A stretch of DNA of 64,000 nucleotides, from NCBI GenBank assembly GCA_011032825.1, contig JAADJZ010000003.1:1922001-1986000 (forward strand). The letters are read 5' to 3'. Made by a program: the position numbers and the translations under genes. Each line of letters begins with the position of its first letter. Within the stretch, counting starts at the first letter, position 1. The DNA comes from Massariosphaeria phaeospora (taxonomy: Eukaryota; Ascomycota; Dothideomycetes; Pleosporales). Below are positions 1-12,393 of the stretch, one piece after another. The notes under the pieces were generated by a model. That model searched no databases, had not been told where the DNA came from, and saw nothing but the letters and a program-made list of their open reading frames with translations.

Positions 1-995
1 GTAGGTGGACCAGATTTCGGCCGACGGAGATGGGCGAAAGAGGCTAGAATACATTTATATAGATAGACCGAGCGGTGAGAACGCACATCCATATTGAACT
101 GCGTGGTAGACATGATGACTAGATAAGCTACTGTACAGGTAGAGTTACTAAGTTTTTTCCAGTGCTGCCGACGGGAATGCCTGGGGGACCAGGCGAACTC
201 ATCGACATGTTGCCGACACTCAGCACCGTGTTCTGTTTACTGCTCTCCATTGCCACCATTGTTACAGTCCTTTATCCTTAACGACCGCATACGTAAGTAG
301 ACTCTAGTCCGTAAGCGTCGCAGATCCTAACCCACCTCTTCTGATGCATGGCTCAGTGGATGTGGGAGCTTTGCCATGAGAGGGTACGCTAGTGAGAACA
401 GAACTATGGGAGAGGGTGAGATTTTATCGTGTATAATGTGGTAGGTAATGTAGCTCGGTGCGGTCCGTCCGATTGCGAGCGTATGATGCCGTTCAGAGAC
501 ACACTTTCGTTGGCTGTGCAGGGTAGGGTCATGGTTCGGTACCATTGGAGTGGCAATGTGAATGCCGCCGGGCCGAGTTGGAAGCAGGTATGTTTAGGCT
601 CAGGAAGCTTTTTCTATGAAGATGACGTTCGGTCAGGTGAGCGTGGTGATGGGACGAAACAGGAGACCAGACAGCGTTGAACGTCGAGCGTTGACCGACA
701 GAGAGTAATTAGGATTACTCCTGAGTAAGATGAAGAATGAACACTCCATGTCATCTGTCCATACACCGCTCGAGACCCGGAGAAGGCAGAGCCTGAGCTG
801 TGATTGGAGCAGTCTCCCGTAAGACAAGCATAGGTAACTCCTTATCAGAAAAACGCTTGTGTTGTCGAGTGGCGGTGAGTGGTGAACGGTGAGCGAGTGC
901 CAGGTGGGGCAATGGCCATGGCTGCATACGAGCATGGCCCTCCCGAACGACATCCACCGAAGATTCAGAAGGGTTGGCACTGAAGTAGCGACCCA
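1..995. other. Non-coding flank, no gene recognised
   Basis: This stretch lies downstream of the permease gene. Short open frames exist on both strands, but none shows a recognisable domain, a splice pattern or a continuation into a longer protein. I see no tRNA-like fold and no tandem repeat. It is probably the 3' flank of the permease plus the edge of a neighbouring promoter outside the window. Confidence 0.5.
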
Positions 996-3092
996 TCAAG
1001 GGAGATCATAGTCACTCAGGATTGCTTCAGGGTCCTCCGGAGGAAGCATATCAATCGTATCGTTTGTACGGGGGCCAGTGTACGTTCTGCGAAAAACATT
1101 AGCTTCCTTTGGGAGATTAATACACTAGGTGCGACTCACTTTCTCGCCCCCGCATACCACCAGGACATGCTGAAGAGACCAATGAACGCTGCTACGCAGA
1201 TTGCGTAATTCATGTTGGTTGCTGTGACGGGCTTGACTGTTGGGAAAAACAGCACAATGCTTATGAAGATGACCCAGCTGACAGCTATGGCGTTGACAGG
1301 TTTGCTCCATCTTCCCATGGTATACGGTCCAGGATGGAACTTGACCTGCCCCTCGTACCACCTGTGGGCGATGATGACGGCAATGTAGCTAATGTCGAGC
1401 GCAGGCGCAGTGATATTGAAGATAGCAACGATCGTCAAGGTACTTCCCATGCCGATTAGATCGAGACAGCTGCAGAAGGCAACGACAAGCCAGACCGCAT
1501 TGACCGGAGTGTTCGTAAGCGAGTTGACTTTGCTCCAGAATCTTATCTCGTGTCAGCATCATTGCCTAAACGTTTGATAAGTGTAACTCACCCAGAGAAT
1601 GGGAAGGCTGCATCTCGAGAAAAGGCCCAGGCCATTCTCGCGTTTGCCAGCATCGCAGAGCAGCAAGTGAAGGACTGGACGAGGATGACGAAGAACCACA
1701 TGATAGTGCCTCCTGTGCGCCCGCCCGCGTTCCAGAAAATTTGAGCGACAGGCATACCAGTTGCCGAGGCCATGATCTCGTCGTAGTCTGTCATACAGAA
1801 GCAGAAAGTGATGGTTAGCATCCAACCCACAAGTCCAGACACTAAAATGGCCATCCTAATTGCGACTGGGCCTCTAATAGCGGCGTCATGCGTTTCTTCT
1901 GACATACTGTGCGAGCTCATTAGCTTTGCTGACTGCCTTAGGGCGGGGTAACCTACTGAGTTGTACCGTCGTAGTCTGTCATCGTCCACGCCACCGAAAG
2001 GAAGCTGCTTATGTTAGGCGGGCTGTCATATGCAATGGGGTATGCAAACCAACCCAAGGAGGAAGGAAAATCCTTTGCTTCCCCAACCGGAGCCATCCAT
2101 CACTGTAGTAAACACCCACGATGCGCTCCGTTTCTCTGGGGTGAGAACAAGCAGAGCGATGCAGATACAAATAGACGCAATGACTAGTTTATGAATCAGT
2201 AAAAGTAAACTGCGACTGCTGACTTGCTACTCACTGTTGATGGGAGCGAACCATAAGATTATTCGATGTAGCCACTCAGTGGAGAAAGAGCAAACAGTGC
2301 CAGCTATACACAAGACCAGAATAGCTAGCAGGACTGTCTGAAATGCAGTACTCAATCACGAAGTTAGTTTCTCGATGCATTGTGGGGTGGGACAGTCTTA
2401 CGGGGTAAATGTAGGTCCTCCATCTATAACCGGTGAGTGCATGACTGCCGTCGCAAGGACCATCTGTGAAATGGTGTACGCAAGACTCGCTACCCCAGCA
2501 GCTTGCCCAAGAAAGTTGCACCAGCCGATGATCCACGCCCATGCTGCGACATGTTCCGGTGGCACGACATGTTTTGTGACATAGTACATTCCGCCAGCTG
2601 TTGGATAAGCCGAGACCAGTTCCGCGACTGAGATGGTTAGTGTGTGTCCGGACAAGCCATCAGATACATACCAGAACTTGCTATACAGTAAGCCATGATA
2701 CTGCCAATGAACCAAGCCCAAACCGCCGTTGCGGGACCTCCGGAGGCCATTGGAGCGGCGAAGGTCGCAGGAACGGAGCCCAAAACTCCTAGAATTGATA
2801 TCGCGTAGGACACGGTCGACCATCTAGAGAAGTGACGGTGTAGGACCTGTATAAGTCAGTCCAGGGTTGATCCAAGCATCTAGCATCGACAACAAACCGG
2901 TGTATAGCCAATGCGTACGAGGAGGCGATCATCGTCATCCGCAATGGTTGCCATGCTGCTCTGGTTATGCTGCTGTTGCTGACCTGTTGCTTCTGTAGCT
3001 TTCGAGATGCTAGGCGATGTAGGGTTGCTTGTCGCCGGTTGCTGGCCCGGAATTTGACCCTTCTTCGAATCTAAAGTGGCATCCATGGTCAT
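996..3092 (-). CDS. APC-family amino acid/GABA/choline permease
   Basis: Integral membrane transporter of the amino acid/polyamine/choline (APC) superfamily, predicted to import GABA, choline or a related amine. Exons: complement(join(996..1086,1140..1541,1592..1906,1957..2004,2054..2183,2235..2350,2402..2627,2672..2846,2898..3092)), 500 residues, frame open throughout. The N-terminus is a polar, Gln-rich cytosolic tail ending in DDDRLLVRIGYTP. After it come typical family blocks: SVAELVSAYPTAGG, YYVTKHVVPPEH, AWIIGWCNFLGQAAG, LTPEKRSASWVFT, TDYDG followed by MSEETHDAA, and a C-terminal WYEG / GPYTMGRW block. About twelve hydrophobic spans fit the family, and the length is normal. Two introns (before 2350 and 1541) need non-consensus GAG and AAG acceptors. 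A second in-frame ATG at 3086 is an alternative start. Substrate cannot be told from sequence; the choline permease subgroup is the main alternative. Confidence 0.88.
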
Positions 3093-6000
3093 TGATTACA
3101 CTTGGACATGAAGTAGAAATGTGAAAATAGTAGAAGGACGGGCAGCCGCTAACGACACGGGAGCGGAGCGAGCGAGAGTGCTTGACAACGATAGTGTCCG
3201 CTTGGGGGGTTGTAGCATGAAACGGAAGAGATGCGGCCGGGACCACGAGCCACGAGGGGCAGGAAGTGGGTATGAAGTACTTGTCATAATATCTGGCTGA
3301 TTGGGACCCTGCTCTCCGCCTTACAGGGCCGGTAGCAACAAGTAACGAAGCCCAACTCACCTTCTACCAGTCAGGATAATAGCGTTTAGGCCATGATGAC
3401 ACGTGAACAGGAGCCGACAAGCGGGCTGAACGAGCAAAGGGCCAATCTATGTGGGGTGAGGACAGGCATGTGCCGGGGACGAATCGAAGCGCGGACCGGT
3501 ACGAGGAGGCACGGCAAGGCGTGCGGCGAGAGGGTGGTGGTGCTCAAGGCACTGTCATTTGCGATGAGGAGAGATGGAAGGCCAAGGATGCGCCCTAGAA
3601 GCTCGCGCGGTGACCAGACTGGCGGGCCGACTGTTAGGCGTCGCATCCTACACGGACAATCCCACCCTGAAAAACTAAAAAAACACTAACCAAGTACCGT
3701 GCGTGCGGGCGTCACCAAAGGCTCAAACTGGTCAACTCGAGGAGAAACCCTAGTGCAGCGCCCACGGCCCTGTGCGCTTGCTGGCCTCGACAGCGTGGAT
3801 TTCGGCACTCGACACGGCGCAACGGACACATGCCTACATCGCCGCCTACGCAGCATACCTGTTACCTACCGTCGAATCCTCGAGTCCATAGTCATGGAAA
3901 GCAGCGACGCAGCGGGCCATGTCAACAGCGGCTCGTTCTGCATGATATCGCTGCGCAACGCAACGCAACGCGGATGTGCCGTGCTTTCCCAGTGACCACG
4001 ATACGGCCGCCACTGGTCCTGTCCCTGGCCGGTTGCCGGAAATCATCATTCAGGCGGTGAGCCAGGACATTCTTCATTGGCTTTGGCGGATCACTGGTCT
4101 CCTCCGAAGTTGGCCGAGGGCTTCTCCGAACACTGTGCAAAACACCGCGCTCTGGCTGCTATCTCTACGTTTGGATGCTCATTGCTGGCGTCAAGACTGG
4201 AGAATGATCTCGATACTGCCGATACTGCCTGTAGGGACCGACTGGTAACACCGCAGTGCTCCAGCGAACGGGCATTGTAGAACACCAACGATGCTGGCAT
4301 GTACCGAGTACATGTGTATAACGTCGTTACGATATAGCTGCCCTCAGCTTATCGTAGGATCCCGCGGCGGCGTAGGGTTTCCTATCAGAGAAACACAAGC
4401 GAGCTGCAACGACGACATGCTAGGAATCAAGGAGCGGCACGCATGCCGCACCGTGCCGCTCTACACTACGAATGGCTCTTTGAAGAGCTGCTGGGGTAGG
4501 CAAATCCCTTGGGTCATTCTGGGTGGTTGCTTTTTCTCACCGTTGCGCTGGGCTCCATCCCACGCCAGAGAGGATAGAGCCGTTCAGACCAGTCGGAAGC
4601 GACTTTCGTAGAGAGCGGTTGCGTTGTCGATTCCCCATTTGTTGCAGCGGAGGATGCTCCGCACTTCCAGGTGCAGTATCTATGCAGAGGTTCAGATGAC
4701 TGCTCGTTGTCTGCTTGAGCCGAGCCACACTTCCAAGGTGACGGGGAAAGCTAACCTTCCTTCGCTTCGTTTTTGAGTGACCGAGGTCTTGCTTCTTGCT
4801 GTCTGGTACTCTAGCAATCTCCAAAGAGCGGTGGAGATAGTGCGGCTATTCTGCCCTCCAGTCCGTTACCGTCTTAAATCCTCCCCTTTTGGGTAATTCG
4901 TACTTGTACGCCCGGAGTCGTCTTGTCAACCAAAGCCGGCGGTCTACAGAAGCCGTATCAGGGTCCCCCTGCCTGTGCTGCACTTGTCGAATGATTCTGT
5001 CGTCATAGGTCGCTGGCGAGAACAGCGTTGCACGCCTGAATTTGATCCGGCTTCTGCTAGGTATGTAATAAAGACAAGTACATACACGAGCGGCGGGAGC
5101 TGTGGTAGCAGCCGAGGAGACACGGCACGCTACTAGGGACAGGGCTCGGGAGTTTTGCATGTACTGTTGCATCCCCTCGTGGCCGGCCCACAATTGTTCT
5201 AGAAGAAACGGAGAATTAGTTTAGCACATCTACCACTGGGTACTCGATCGCACTCGATCGGACGCACGAGCCTGGAAACAAGGACGACAGTCGGCAGCTG
5301 AGGGGTAGCCGCAGCATGGACGGGTCCGCTTCAGTAGGGCGCAGATCATTTCCAAGCATGCGTCAAGTGGAAGTAAGTCGTCCTCGGGGAAAAGGGGGCT
5401 ACTCAAACGGAGGTAGCGGTACTGCGGTACTGCGGTGGCGCGGTAAAAATCCTCGACAAGTTCTGTGGTAGCATTGCTACATTCTGTTCAGCATCACAAG
5501 CAAATCGCATCCAAGCGGACAGCACGCTGCGCTAGGCCTCACCGTCTCTCATCCGAGGCTCTGCGTATTCGACAGAGGGCGCCGTAGCTATGACAAAAAG
5601 GATTGCGTTGATGGATGAATGCTCCCGGCAGATATAGGCTTCGGCCTAGGAGGTTGACGAATCCAGAGCAGCCGGGCGCCACGAGAGGCGAAAGGAGGGC
5701 CGTGTTTTGCGCCGCGTGACCGTGATCCTCAGCCAGACAGTCAACAAGGCGGTGGATTTGCATGCCGCGGGCGTTTCGTGATGTGTAGCTGGCATATGCT
5801 AGCTGTTCGGTGTGGTGCTCCGTCACGGACCGCTGCCGATCAGTCTTACTGTTTTGGGCTGGCAGCTAGCGTTATCAAAGGTAAAACATGCAACATCAAC
5901 GTGGGGCCGGGTTGTTAGGCTGCAAAAAGCCAGCACTGAAGGCACTTTAGCGGACTTGTCCTAGAACGAGCTTGCACACATTGCCAACACGGGCGCTGGC

Positions 6001-6448
6001 CGGTAGGTCTTCCATAGAACAGAAGCGGGGAAGACGGGTTGCAGCTGCTGTGCAACCGTCCGAATAAGCTCGGAATAGGACGACCGAGCAGTTAAGAGTA
6101 GGTAGCCGGATTAGGCATCCCGCTCATACGTGATCGGCTCAGCAGGGCTGGATAGATAGACGGTACACAAGCATGTAAGTATATTTGCTTGGGCTGTTGA
6201 AGGCTATCTGGAAGCGATGGATTGCAGGTCCCTATTAGTGATGTGTATTTGTGAGCATAAATCTCAACCCGCCAATCTCTGCAAAGAAGAATCTCGATGA
6301 AATATCACTACCTGGGGAATCATTACCAATGTCCCTCGCCAACCTCATAAGTTCCCTTGAAAACGCCTGTGCCACTCGTTTCGTTCGTGATCGGAAGCCA
6401 GCCTCGAGCACTCTTCAGAAAGGCTGGCTGGCTCATGGGCGCAAAAGC
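3093..6448. other. 3.3 kb gene-poor interval
   Basis: This is the longest interval in the window without a supported gene. It holds the upstream region of the permease and the 3' flank of VID27. Open frames of 60-115 codons on both strands (for example 3393-3689, 4846-5193, 5539-5826) have composition like random frames in moderately GC-rich DNA and match no family I know. I saw no long tandem repeat or transposase-like protein. Confidence 0.5.
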
Positions 6449-8975
6449 TTAGTAGGGACTGTTGACGATGTCGTTGCGACCGAGATAGCTTCCCCTAGCG
6501 CCGCTTCGTCGTGCAGCACCAACTCTCGAAGGAGTGGCAATGCTCTCTCGCGTTGGTCTCTGTAATGCACGCTTCGCGATCATGTCGACCTCGTTTGGAA
6601 GTGCTATGATGAGGTTCTTGTCTGAGCCGAATTTGAAGTTGTCCGCCTTGACCTCCTCGGCGTAACGCTTGATGTTGTACGGGTCTTTGCGATTCTGCAG
6701 TACCCTCTTCATACTCCAGGTGACAATGAACGGACCGGTGGCTGAGATGATGGTGGATTCCTTATCGTCCAAACTGATATTGAACCGAGCAGGAGTGAAT
6801 GAGATGGGCGCTTTGGTCTCGTGCTGAAATTGCGCAACGTGGCTAGGAGTCAAAGCTAGACGTCGGGGTTGCGGCTTATCATCCTTAGCAAAGGCCTTCT
6901 CAAAGCCGAGCTTGCCATCGTTCTTGCCACCCTGCTGCAACGCGTCTATGAGAAGTAGATATGTCCGCGTCGTTGCCAGTACCCACCGACCATCTGCTGA
7001 CACGTCCATTCCAATGATTGGATCGCCAAGGGCGGGAATGAGAGTCTTAGCGTTGATTCCGAGGCGATCAAACAATCGGATGTCACCTTTCTCGGAAGCG
7101 ACAGCAATGTGCCCCTTCTCGGTAGTTGCCGCAGCAGAAAAGGCGTTCTTCGTGGCGTATTGTTTGAGTTGATCATCAACAAGCTTGTTTCCTGACAGGC
7201 GAGGATCCACGCGGAATAAAGCATTGCTTGATAGGCCCAAGAAAGTCTGTTCACCGCTCATTTGAGCAAATTTCTGAGGCGGTATTAGTGAAAACATAGG
7301 CTCAAGTAGATGGATAAGCTTACCTTTTCAGGAGCGAACACCTTGACGGGAATGTCATCGTGGACTTTCCACTCGTCCACCACTTTCCCAGTCTCCAAGT
7401 CCATACGATAAAGCGCATTCGGATTGTCTAAGTTCTGCAGAATCATGTTCTGGTCTTCGGCATGAAGCATGACTTTATTGGGATTGAAAGCTTTGCCCTT
7501 TGGCGTCTTTACGTTGGAGATGGTTGTCGAGAACTGCAGTTGGTTGTCCGCCGTATGCTTGAATACACCGATCTTGTTGCCTCGAACAACAAAGGACCTG
7601 TCGTGCTTATAGCCAACGGCGAGCTGAGAATTGATTCCTCCGTCTTTCTCATCGGTTTCAAGGTCATCATCAGACTCGTCTTCATCGTAATGCTCGCTTC
7701 GTTGCCCATCATCGGCGTCTTCATAATCTTCTTCGTCCTCTTCTTCTTCATCCTCCTCGTCTTCTTCAGGTACATCATCCATTGTGAGGTCCTGGAATGC
7801 CTCCAACACATACTCTCGATCAGTGTCTTTCGCCTTTCCCCACTTCGTTTGGTTCAAATGCTCCCAGAGAGCTTGCATCACCCCGTGCTGGAAGGTTTCG
7901 AGCTCCCCCTGTTCCTTAAAGCGAAGTAGCCATGAGTACGCAGAGCCGTCGTCGAGATAGTGGTTAAAGATGAAGGACTTGAACTCAAAGTTGAAGACAG
8001 GGTTGATATCTTCAACAATGGGCTGCCCAAGCCATTCGCGCTCGCCGCCCACGATGTGAAGCCAGTACTCCCAGTTACCTATCTCGGTCACTGTGATTTG
8101 AACCTTCGCGTCCTGCAAGACGAATGTGCCTGACGGGAAGTCGAATAAGTGGAGTTCAGCAACACAGTCTGCCAGAGTTCCTAGAGTCTCCGGCTGAGCG
8201 GCCGAAGGCGGTGCAGCAGTCGCTTCCTCGGTCTCTTGAGGGGCATGGCCCTTGCCTGTCGCCTTCTTGGCCATCTTCTCTTTGGTAGTATTTGGGAACA
8301 GCTCGGCAGTGTCGGGGGCGGCCGTGGTGACTGGAGACCTCGCCGCTGGGCTCGCGATCGGACTAGCGTCGGGAATTGGCTCTTCGTAGTAGGATAAAGC
8401 CTCGAGATCCTCCTCGGTCGCGTTGTCGTGGTTTCTGCGAAACTTCCGTTCGTACTGGCACTGCAAGGCTACCCGCTCAAACAGGGCAGCGGTTTCAGGC
8501 TTCACCGAGGCGTCGCAAACAAACTCCCACAGATCACCAAAGTCTCCGCTAAGATCGCACCACGCGAAGATCTTCTCGCCGGTCTGACGAAGGTCGGTGC
8601 GAAACTGCAGCCCCTCGTCCAGGAGAAATGTCTTCTCGTCCTTCTCTCCACCTAGACCCTCAACTCCGCCGTCTTCGCCGGCTTCTTCAGCAAGAAGGTC
8701 CTCCTCCCCCTCCTCGTAGGCCCGCTGGACGACTAGCTGGTACTGGAATTCTTGCCCTGTGCGTCGGATGGTGGCAGCAGCGTCTTTGAAGATAAGCTCG
8801 GAGTAGCCCTTCACCGATCGCGGACGAACGAGGTACAGCTGCCCTTGGGCGATCTCGACGAGGGTTTCCTTGGAGCTGTCGCCAAAGACTAGTTTGTTGA
8901 CTGAACTGGCGGTTAGCGTCGCTCTCACACGATAGCGGGGGGAGGGGCAATCCCACGGTTGCGGAGCATAAACAT
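6449..8975 (-). CDS. VID27: Vid27 family protein (vacuolar import and degradation)
   Basis: Cytosolic protein of the Vid27 family, linked in yeast to vacuolar import and degradation of gluconeogenic enzymes; its biochemical role is unclear. Exons: complement(join(6449..7273,7324..8900,8957..8975)), 806 residues. The N-terminal half has the family block VFGDSSKETLVEI then GQLYLVRP and a PH-like region. A strongly acidic linker (about residues 395-450, runs of E and D) follows. The C-terminal third has the WD40-like region, with YKHDRSFVVRGNKIGVF and VSADGRWVLATT. The first exon is only 19 nt (MFMLRN plus one base). A 56-nt intron with a GCTAAC branch joins it to NKLVFGD. Starting at the internal ATG at 8928 instead would give MRATLTASSV, which lacks the usual MFML-type start. 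An AT-hook-like GRGARRSGARGS segment sits near the C-terminus. Confidence 0.9.
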
Positions 8976-9450
8976 GTTTCGGGGTCGCTTGATGACAATG
9001 GATGGCCGAACAGGTCTATTTAAGCGTTGGGTTCGCGCGTGCGGCCTCCATACGGTGAAAGGTGGACACGGCGCGCTGGGGGTTGTCGCGGTGAGGTAGC
9101 CTTGGACAGGCAACAAACAGTCGGAGCAGGTTGCATCATGCCCCTCGCTTGGCGCTGCAGATCATTTCAGGGCTACCCGGGCCCGCTTAGCGCACGTGAG
9201 CACAGGCGTCAGGTGGGGCTCCAGCTGGAGCTCTGAAGCATCATTGAATATGCATGCACACAACACAACACAACATCACAAGACCTGAAAGTATCCATGG
9301 TATGCTCTCATGTTGTGCTAGCAACAGCCCTGTTCGTGTGTCGAAGCTGTCTCCAGCACACAATCTATACATCGCACCCGGCCCCGTACAGTGTTTCCCC
9401 AATGTTCTGTGTCTATTGCCGTGCTGGCTTTGAGTTCCTGCCTCGACAGT
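8976..9450. promoter_or_regulatory. Upstream region of VID27 / 3' flank of AP-1 beta
   Basis: Non-coding 475 bp between VID27 (start at 8975) and the stop of the AP-1 beta gene (9451), both on the minus strand. It contains a short CAACACAACACAAC run near 9259. No TATA-like element stands out and I see no additional gene. Confidence 0.5.
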
Positions 9451-12055
9451 TCAGAACAAGTCCAATAGTTCCTGGTTGTTCTTCTTCTGTGCAGACTGGG
9501 CATTCAGTTGCTGGCCGGGCGGCGGAGGCTGGCTTGTTCCACTGAGATCCATGCCGGCAAATCCATTCAATACATCATCATTACTCATGTTGCTGTTCGA
9601 GGTCCCTGCTCCTCCACCGGCGCCGCTGCCGCTGTCCCCGAATAGGCCCAACAAATCGTCCATCGTTGATGCAGGCGGAGCATTCGTGGCCGGAGACGCG
9701 ACTCGTTGTGGTGTACCTGCGAGGCCTTCTAGGCCAGACGCTCCTGAGGGGGGTTCCTTTTGTAAAGACGCCGGTGCTGAGCCGTCAAAATCTATATCTA
9801 GAAGATTCTCCATGTTGCTCTGTGGTGCCGTCTGGCCGCTAGCGACCGCGGCGACAGCAGCTGCAGCAATCGGGTTCTCCATTGCATTCTGCTGTTGCTC
9901 CCTGCGCCTCTGTTAGCATATGCAATAGCAACTAAGCGGGCCGATACATACTCAATAGCAGCCTTTTGCATAGCCTCAGCACCGAACCGACCTTGGCCCA
10001 AGAACGCCTCTGGAGGTTTATGGTAAACTGAAGCAAGTGTGGACAGTTCTGTGAGTAGTTGTTCTAACAGTTGTGGAGGAAGCGATGCGATGGTTGAAGT
10101 AATGGGAGGTTTGTCCGACAAGACAATGTTCTACAAAGATGTCAGTCAAGCTTTCAATCTGGGAAACTTAGTATCCTACCTTTGCAACCTGCGGATCACT
10201 CGAGAGAAGCCGCCAATACACGTAAGCCCGGTCCCGGATATCTGGATTGTCGTTCTCTGCTGTTGCAGCTTGTAATACTTTTTGTACCAATCCCTGAGAC
10301 TCATCTGGTTTTTTGAGGAATAGCTTGACTACCGCTGTGAGAATCTGTAGCTGCGTCTGTCGTACACTGTAAGCCACCATCCATACCTAGGATATATAGT
10401 ACTTGGCGTACCTGAGTAAACTCTTCCGCAAAAGCGTCCACAAAGCCGGAAAGTATGTCTCCAGCGTTATCAATCTTCTCCGCATATTCTCCAACAATCC
10501 AGATGAGAGACCCTCGAGCGTTCGGTTCGTCTAATTCATCTATGCACTGGCAGAGAGTGGGAATGATTCCTTCGTATCCTGGATACCTGCGGAATATGTC
10601 TTTGATGACTACTACCGCCTCCTGGACAACATAATTGACCTTGGTATTGATCAAATCGAGCAATGTATTGACGCATTTCTCGCTGGCGCTTTCGATCTTG
10701 ATTGCAACCTGACCAATGGCCTTTACCGCCCGCCTGACAAAGTCCATGTCAACTTCCATCGCATACTCTTTCAGTTCGGCAAGAAGTTGATCCACGTTCT
10801 TGTCATTCGCTATCCGGACCATGATCTCGAGCTTCTGGAGTTTGAGATAAGGAGGGTCGTTGTATTTGCAGAAAAAGACGCGCATCTCCTTGCTTAAAAT
10901 GTCTGGTTGCTTTTGGAGGAGTAAATCGATATTCCGTAGAGCGACATACTGGACCTCGGGAGCAGACGATACAAGAGTGACTACCATCGTTAATGACACG
11001 CTACACACATACGCGGAGAACGAACGAACCTAGGGGTGGTGCCATTTTCTTGGTGTACGATTTGGTCAGTTCTGGGGATACGTATCTCATATGGAGGAAC
11101 ACAACTTTGACAGCAGCCAAAACTACGCTGGGATTCACGTGCTGAAACTGTGGCGAGACTCTTTCACAAATATGCTCCGCCTCTTTGACGTCTGCCGCCT
11201 TGTGGCTCGCTAGTGTAGTTAAGATGGTCACTCGGCCCCATTCTGTACATTCATTCAGCGCCATCAACATCTTCTTCAGAGTGGTTGGCGTGATTTTGAA
11301 AGCGTCAGTGTCCGGGTCGGTCTCGCGTATTTCCACTAGAGCTGTGACGCAATTTGCGACCACCATCGGGTTGGGGTCTCCTATCATTTCTTGGAGTTGT
11401 TCGAGGAATCCGTTTTCTAGACACATCTGTGGATTGAGATCGTAGAGCTTAGCTACGCAGAGTGCGGCTGTTTTCCGAACGTAAGGCGACTCATCTCTGA
11501 GCGTTTTCCGCAACGGCTCCTCCATGTAGTCTACCATTTTGTCCACACGAATGCAGCCCATTGTCCGTATGGCTAAAGCGCGTATGAGGGGGTTAGGGTC
11601 TTCGGCATCTTGAACGAACGTGTTGACGGCCAGGATACAAAGGTCAGGATGTGATTTGGCATAGTTCCTGGACACTTTGTTAGCATATGTTCTAGATTAC
11701 TGCGCGAAATCTCAACGTACATGAGATATAAGTATACGAGTTTCTTCTGGTCCAGGTCTGCCGTAGCGATGTTCTTCAAGACATCGGGAAATAGCGCAGA
11801 TACGTCCTTTCCCAAAGTCATGGACATGATGGTTTTCTGGATAGCCTCTTTTCTAGAAGGTCGTCAGTATTGTTTGTGACTGGGTCCTTGCTGTGTATAG
11901 CTAACCGCTCGTATGCATATTGAGACCTATAGACTTAGTTAGTCCCACGCTGTTGAAGCAGGCCTTCGAAGCTCTTACACTAGGCCAGCCCTCAACTCGA
12001 ATGTCTCGCCTTTCCTTGGCACCGCAAAGGCGCCTCTTATCCTGTTGACCGCCAT
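9451..12055 (-). CDS. APL2: AP-1 complex subunit beta (beta adaptin)
   Basis: Large subunit of the clathrin adaptor complex acting at the trans-Golgi and endosomes. Exons: complement(join(9451..9901,9952..10130,10180..10356,10412..10980,11030..11667,11721..11852,11906..11926,11979..12055)), 747 residues. The adaptin trunk is complete: [75 protein letters not shown] and [17 protein letters not shown]. The protein ends in an Ala/Gly/Pro-rich hinge with three clathrin-box-like motifs (LLDID, LLGLF and the terminal LLDLF). It lacks the long C-terminal ear of animal beta adaptins, as is usual in fungi. The second exon is a 21-nt microexon encoding SQYAYE plus flanking bases. The last acceptor may lie a few bases upstream, adding two arginines. 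AP-2 beta is the alternative, but the N-terminus fits AP-1 better. Confidence 0.92.
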
Positions 12056-12393
12056 CTCTGCACTTCAGAGGCAGAGGTGACGACCGCAAGCGGGCCCCTC
12101 ATGCACTGAGAATATCCGGGCAGGGAGCTGAGAGGTCCGGGGGGCGACAGTGGCGGCGCAATTATTCAGGAATCTAAGGAAAGTCTGGTTTGGTGCCGGT
12201 ACGATGGAGAAGCGTAGTACGTGTGCGCGAGCTGTGGTGGTGGTTGAGGCAAGGGTGGATTTCGAGGTTCGATTGTCGCGGAGGCCAGTTCTTTGACCGG
12301 TGCGAGCAACGCCCGAGCTTGCTGCGGGCTTACCTCACACCCCACCACAACACCACTTCAGCTCACTCAGGAACAGCAGACGGGGAACCTACT
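12056..12393. promoter_or_regulatory. Divergent promoter between APL2 and a small + strand gene
   Basis: The 338 bp between the AP-1 beta start (12055, minus) and the ATG of the 57-residue gene (12394, plus) must contain both promoters. A CACCCCACCACAACACCAC pyrimidine/adenine-rich run just upstream of the + strand ATG is typical of fungal core promoters. No specific factor site is claimed. Confidence 0.45.
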
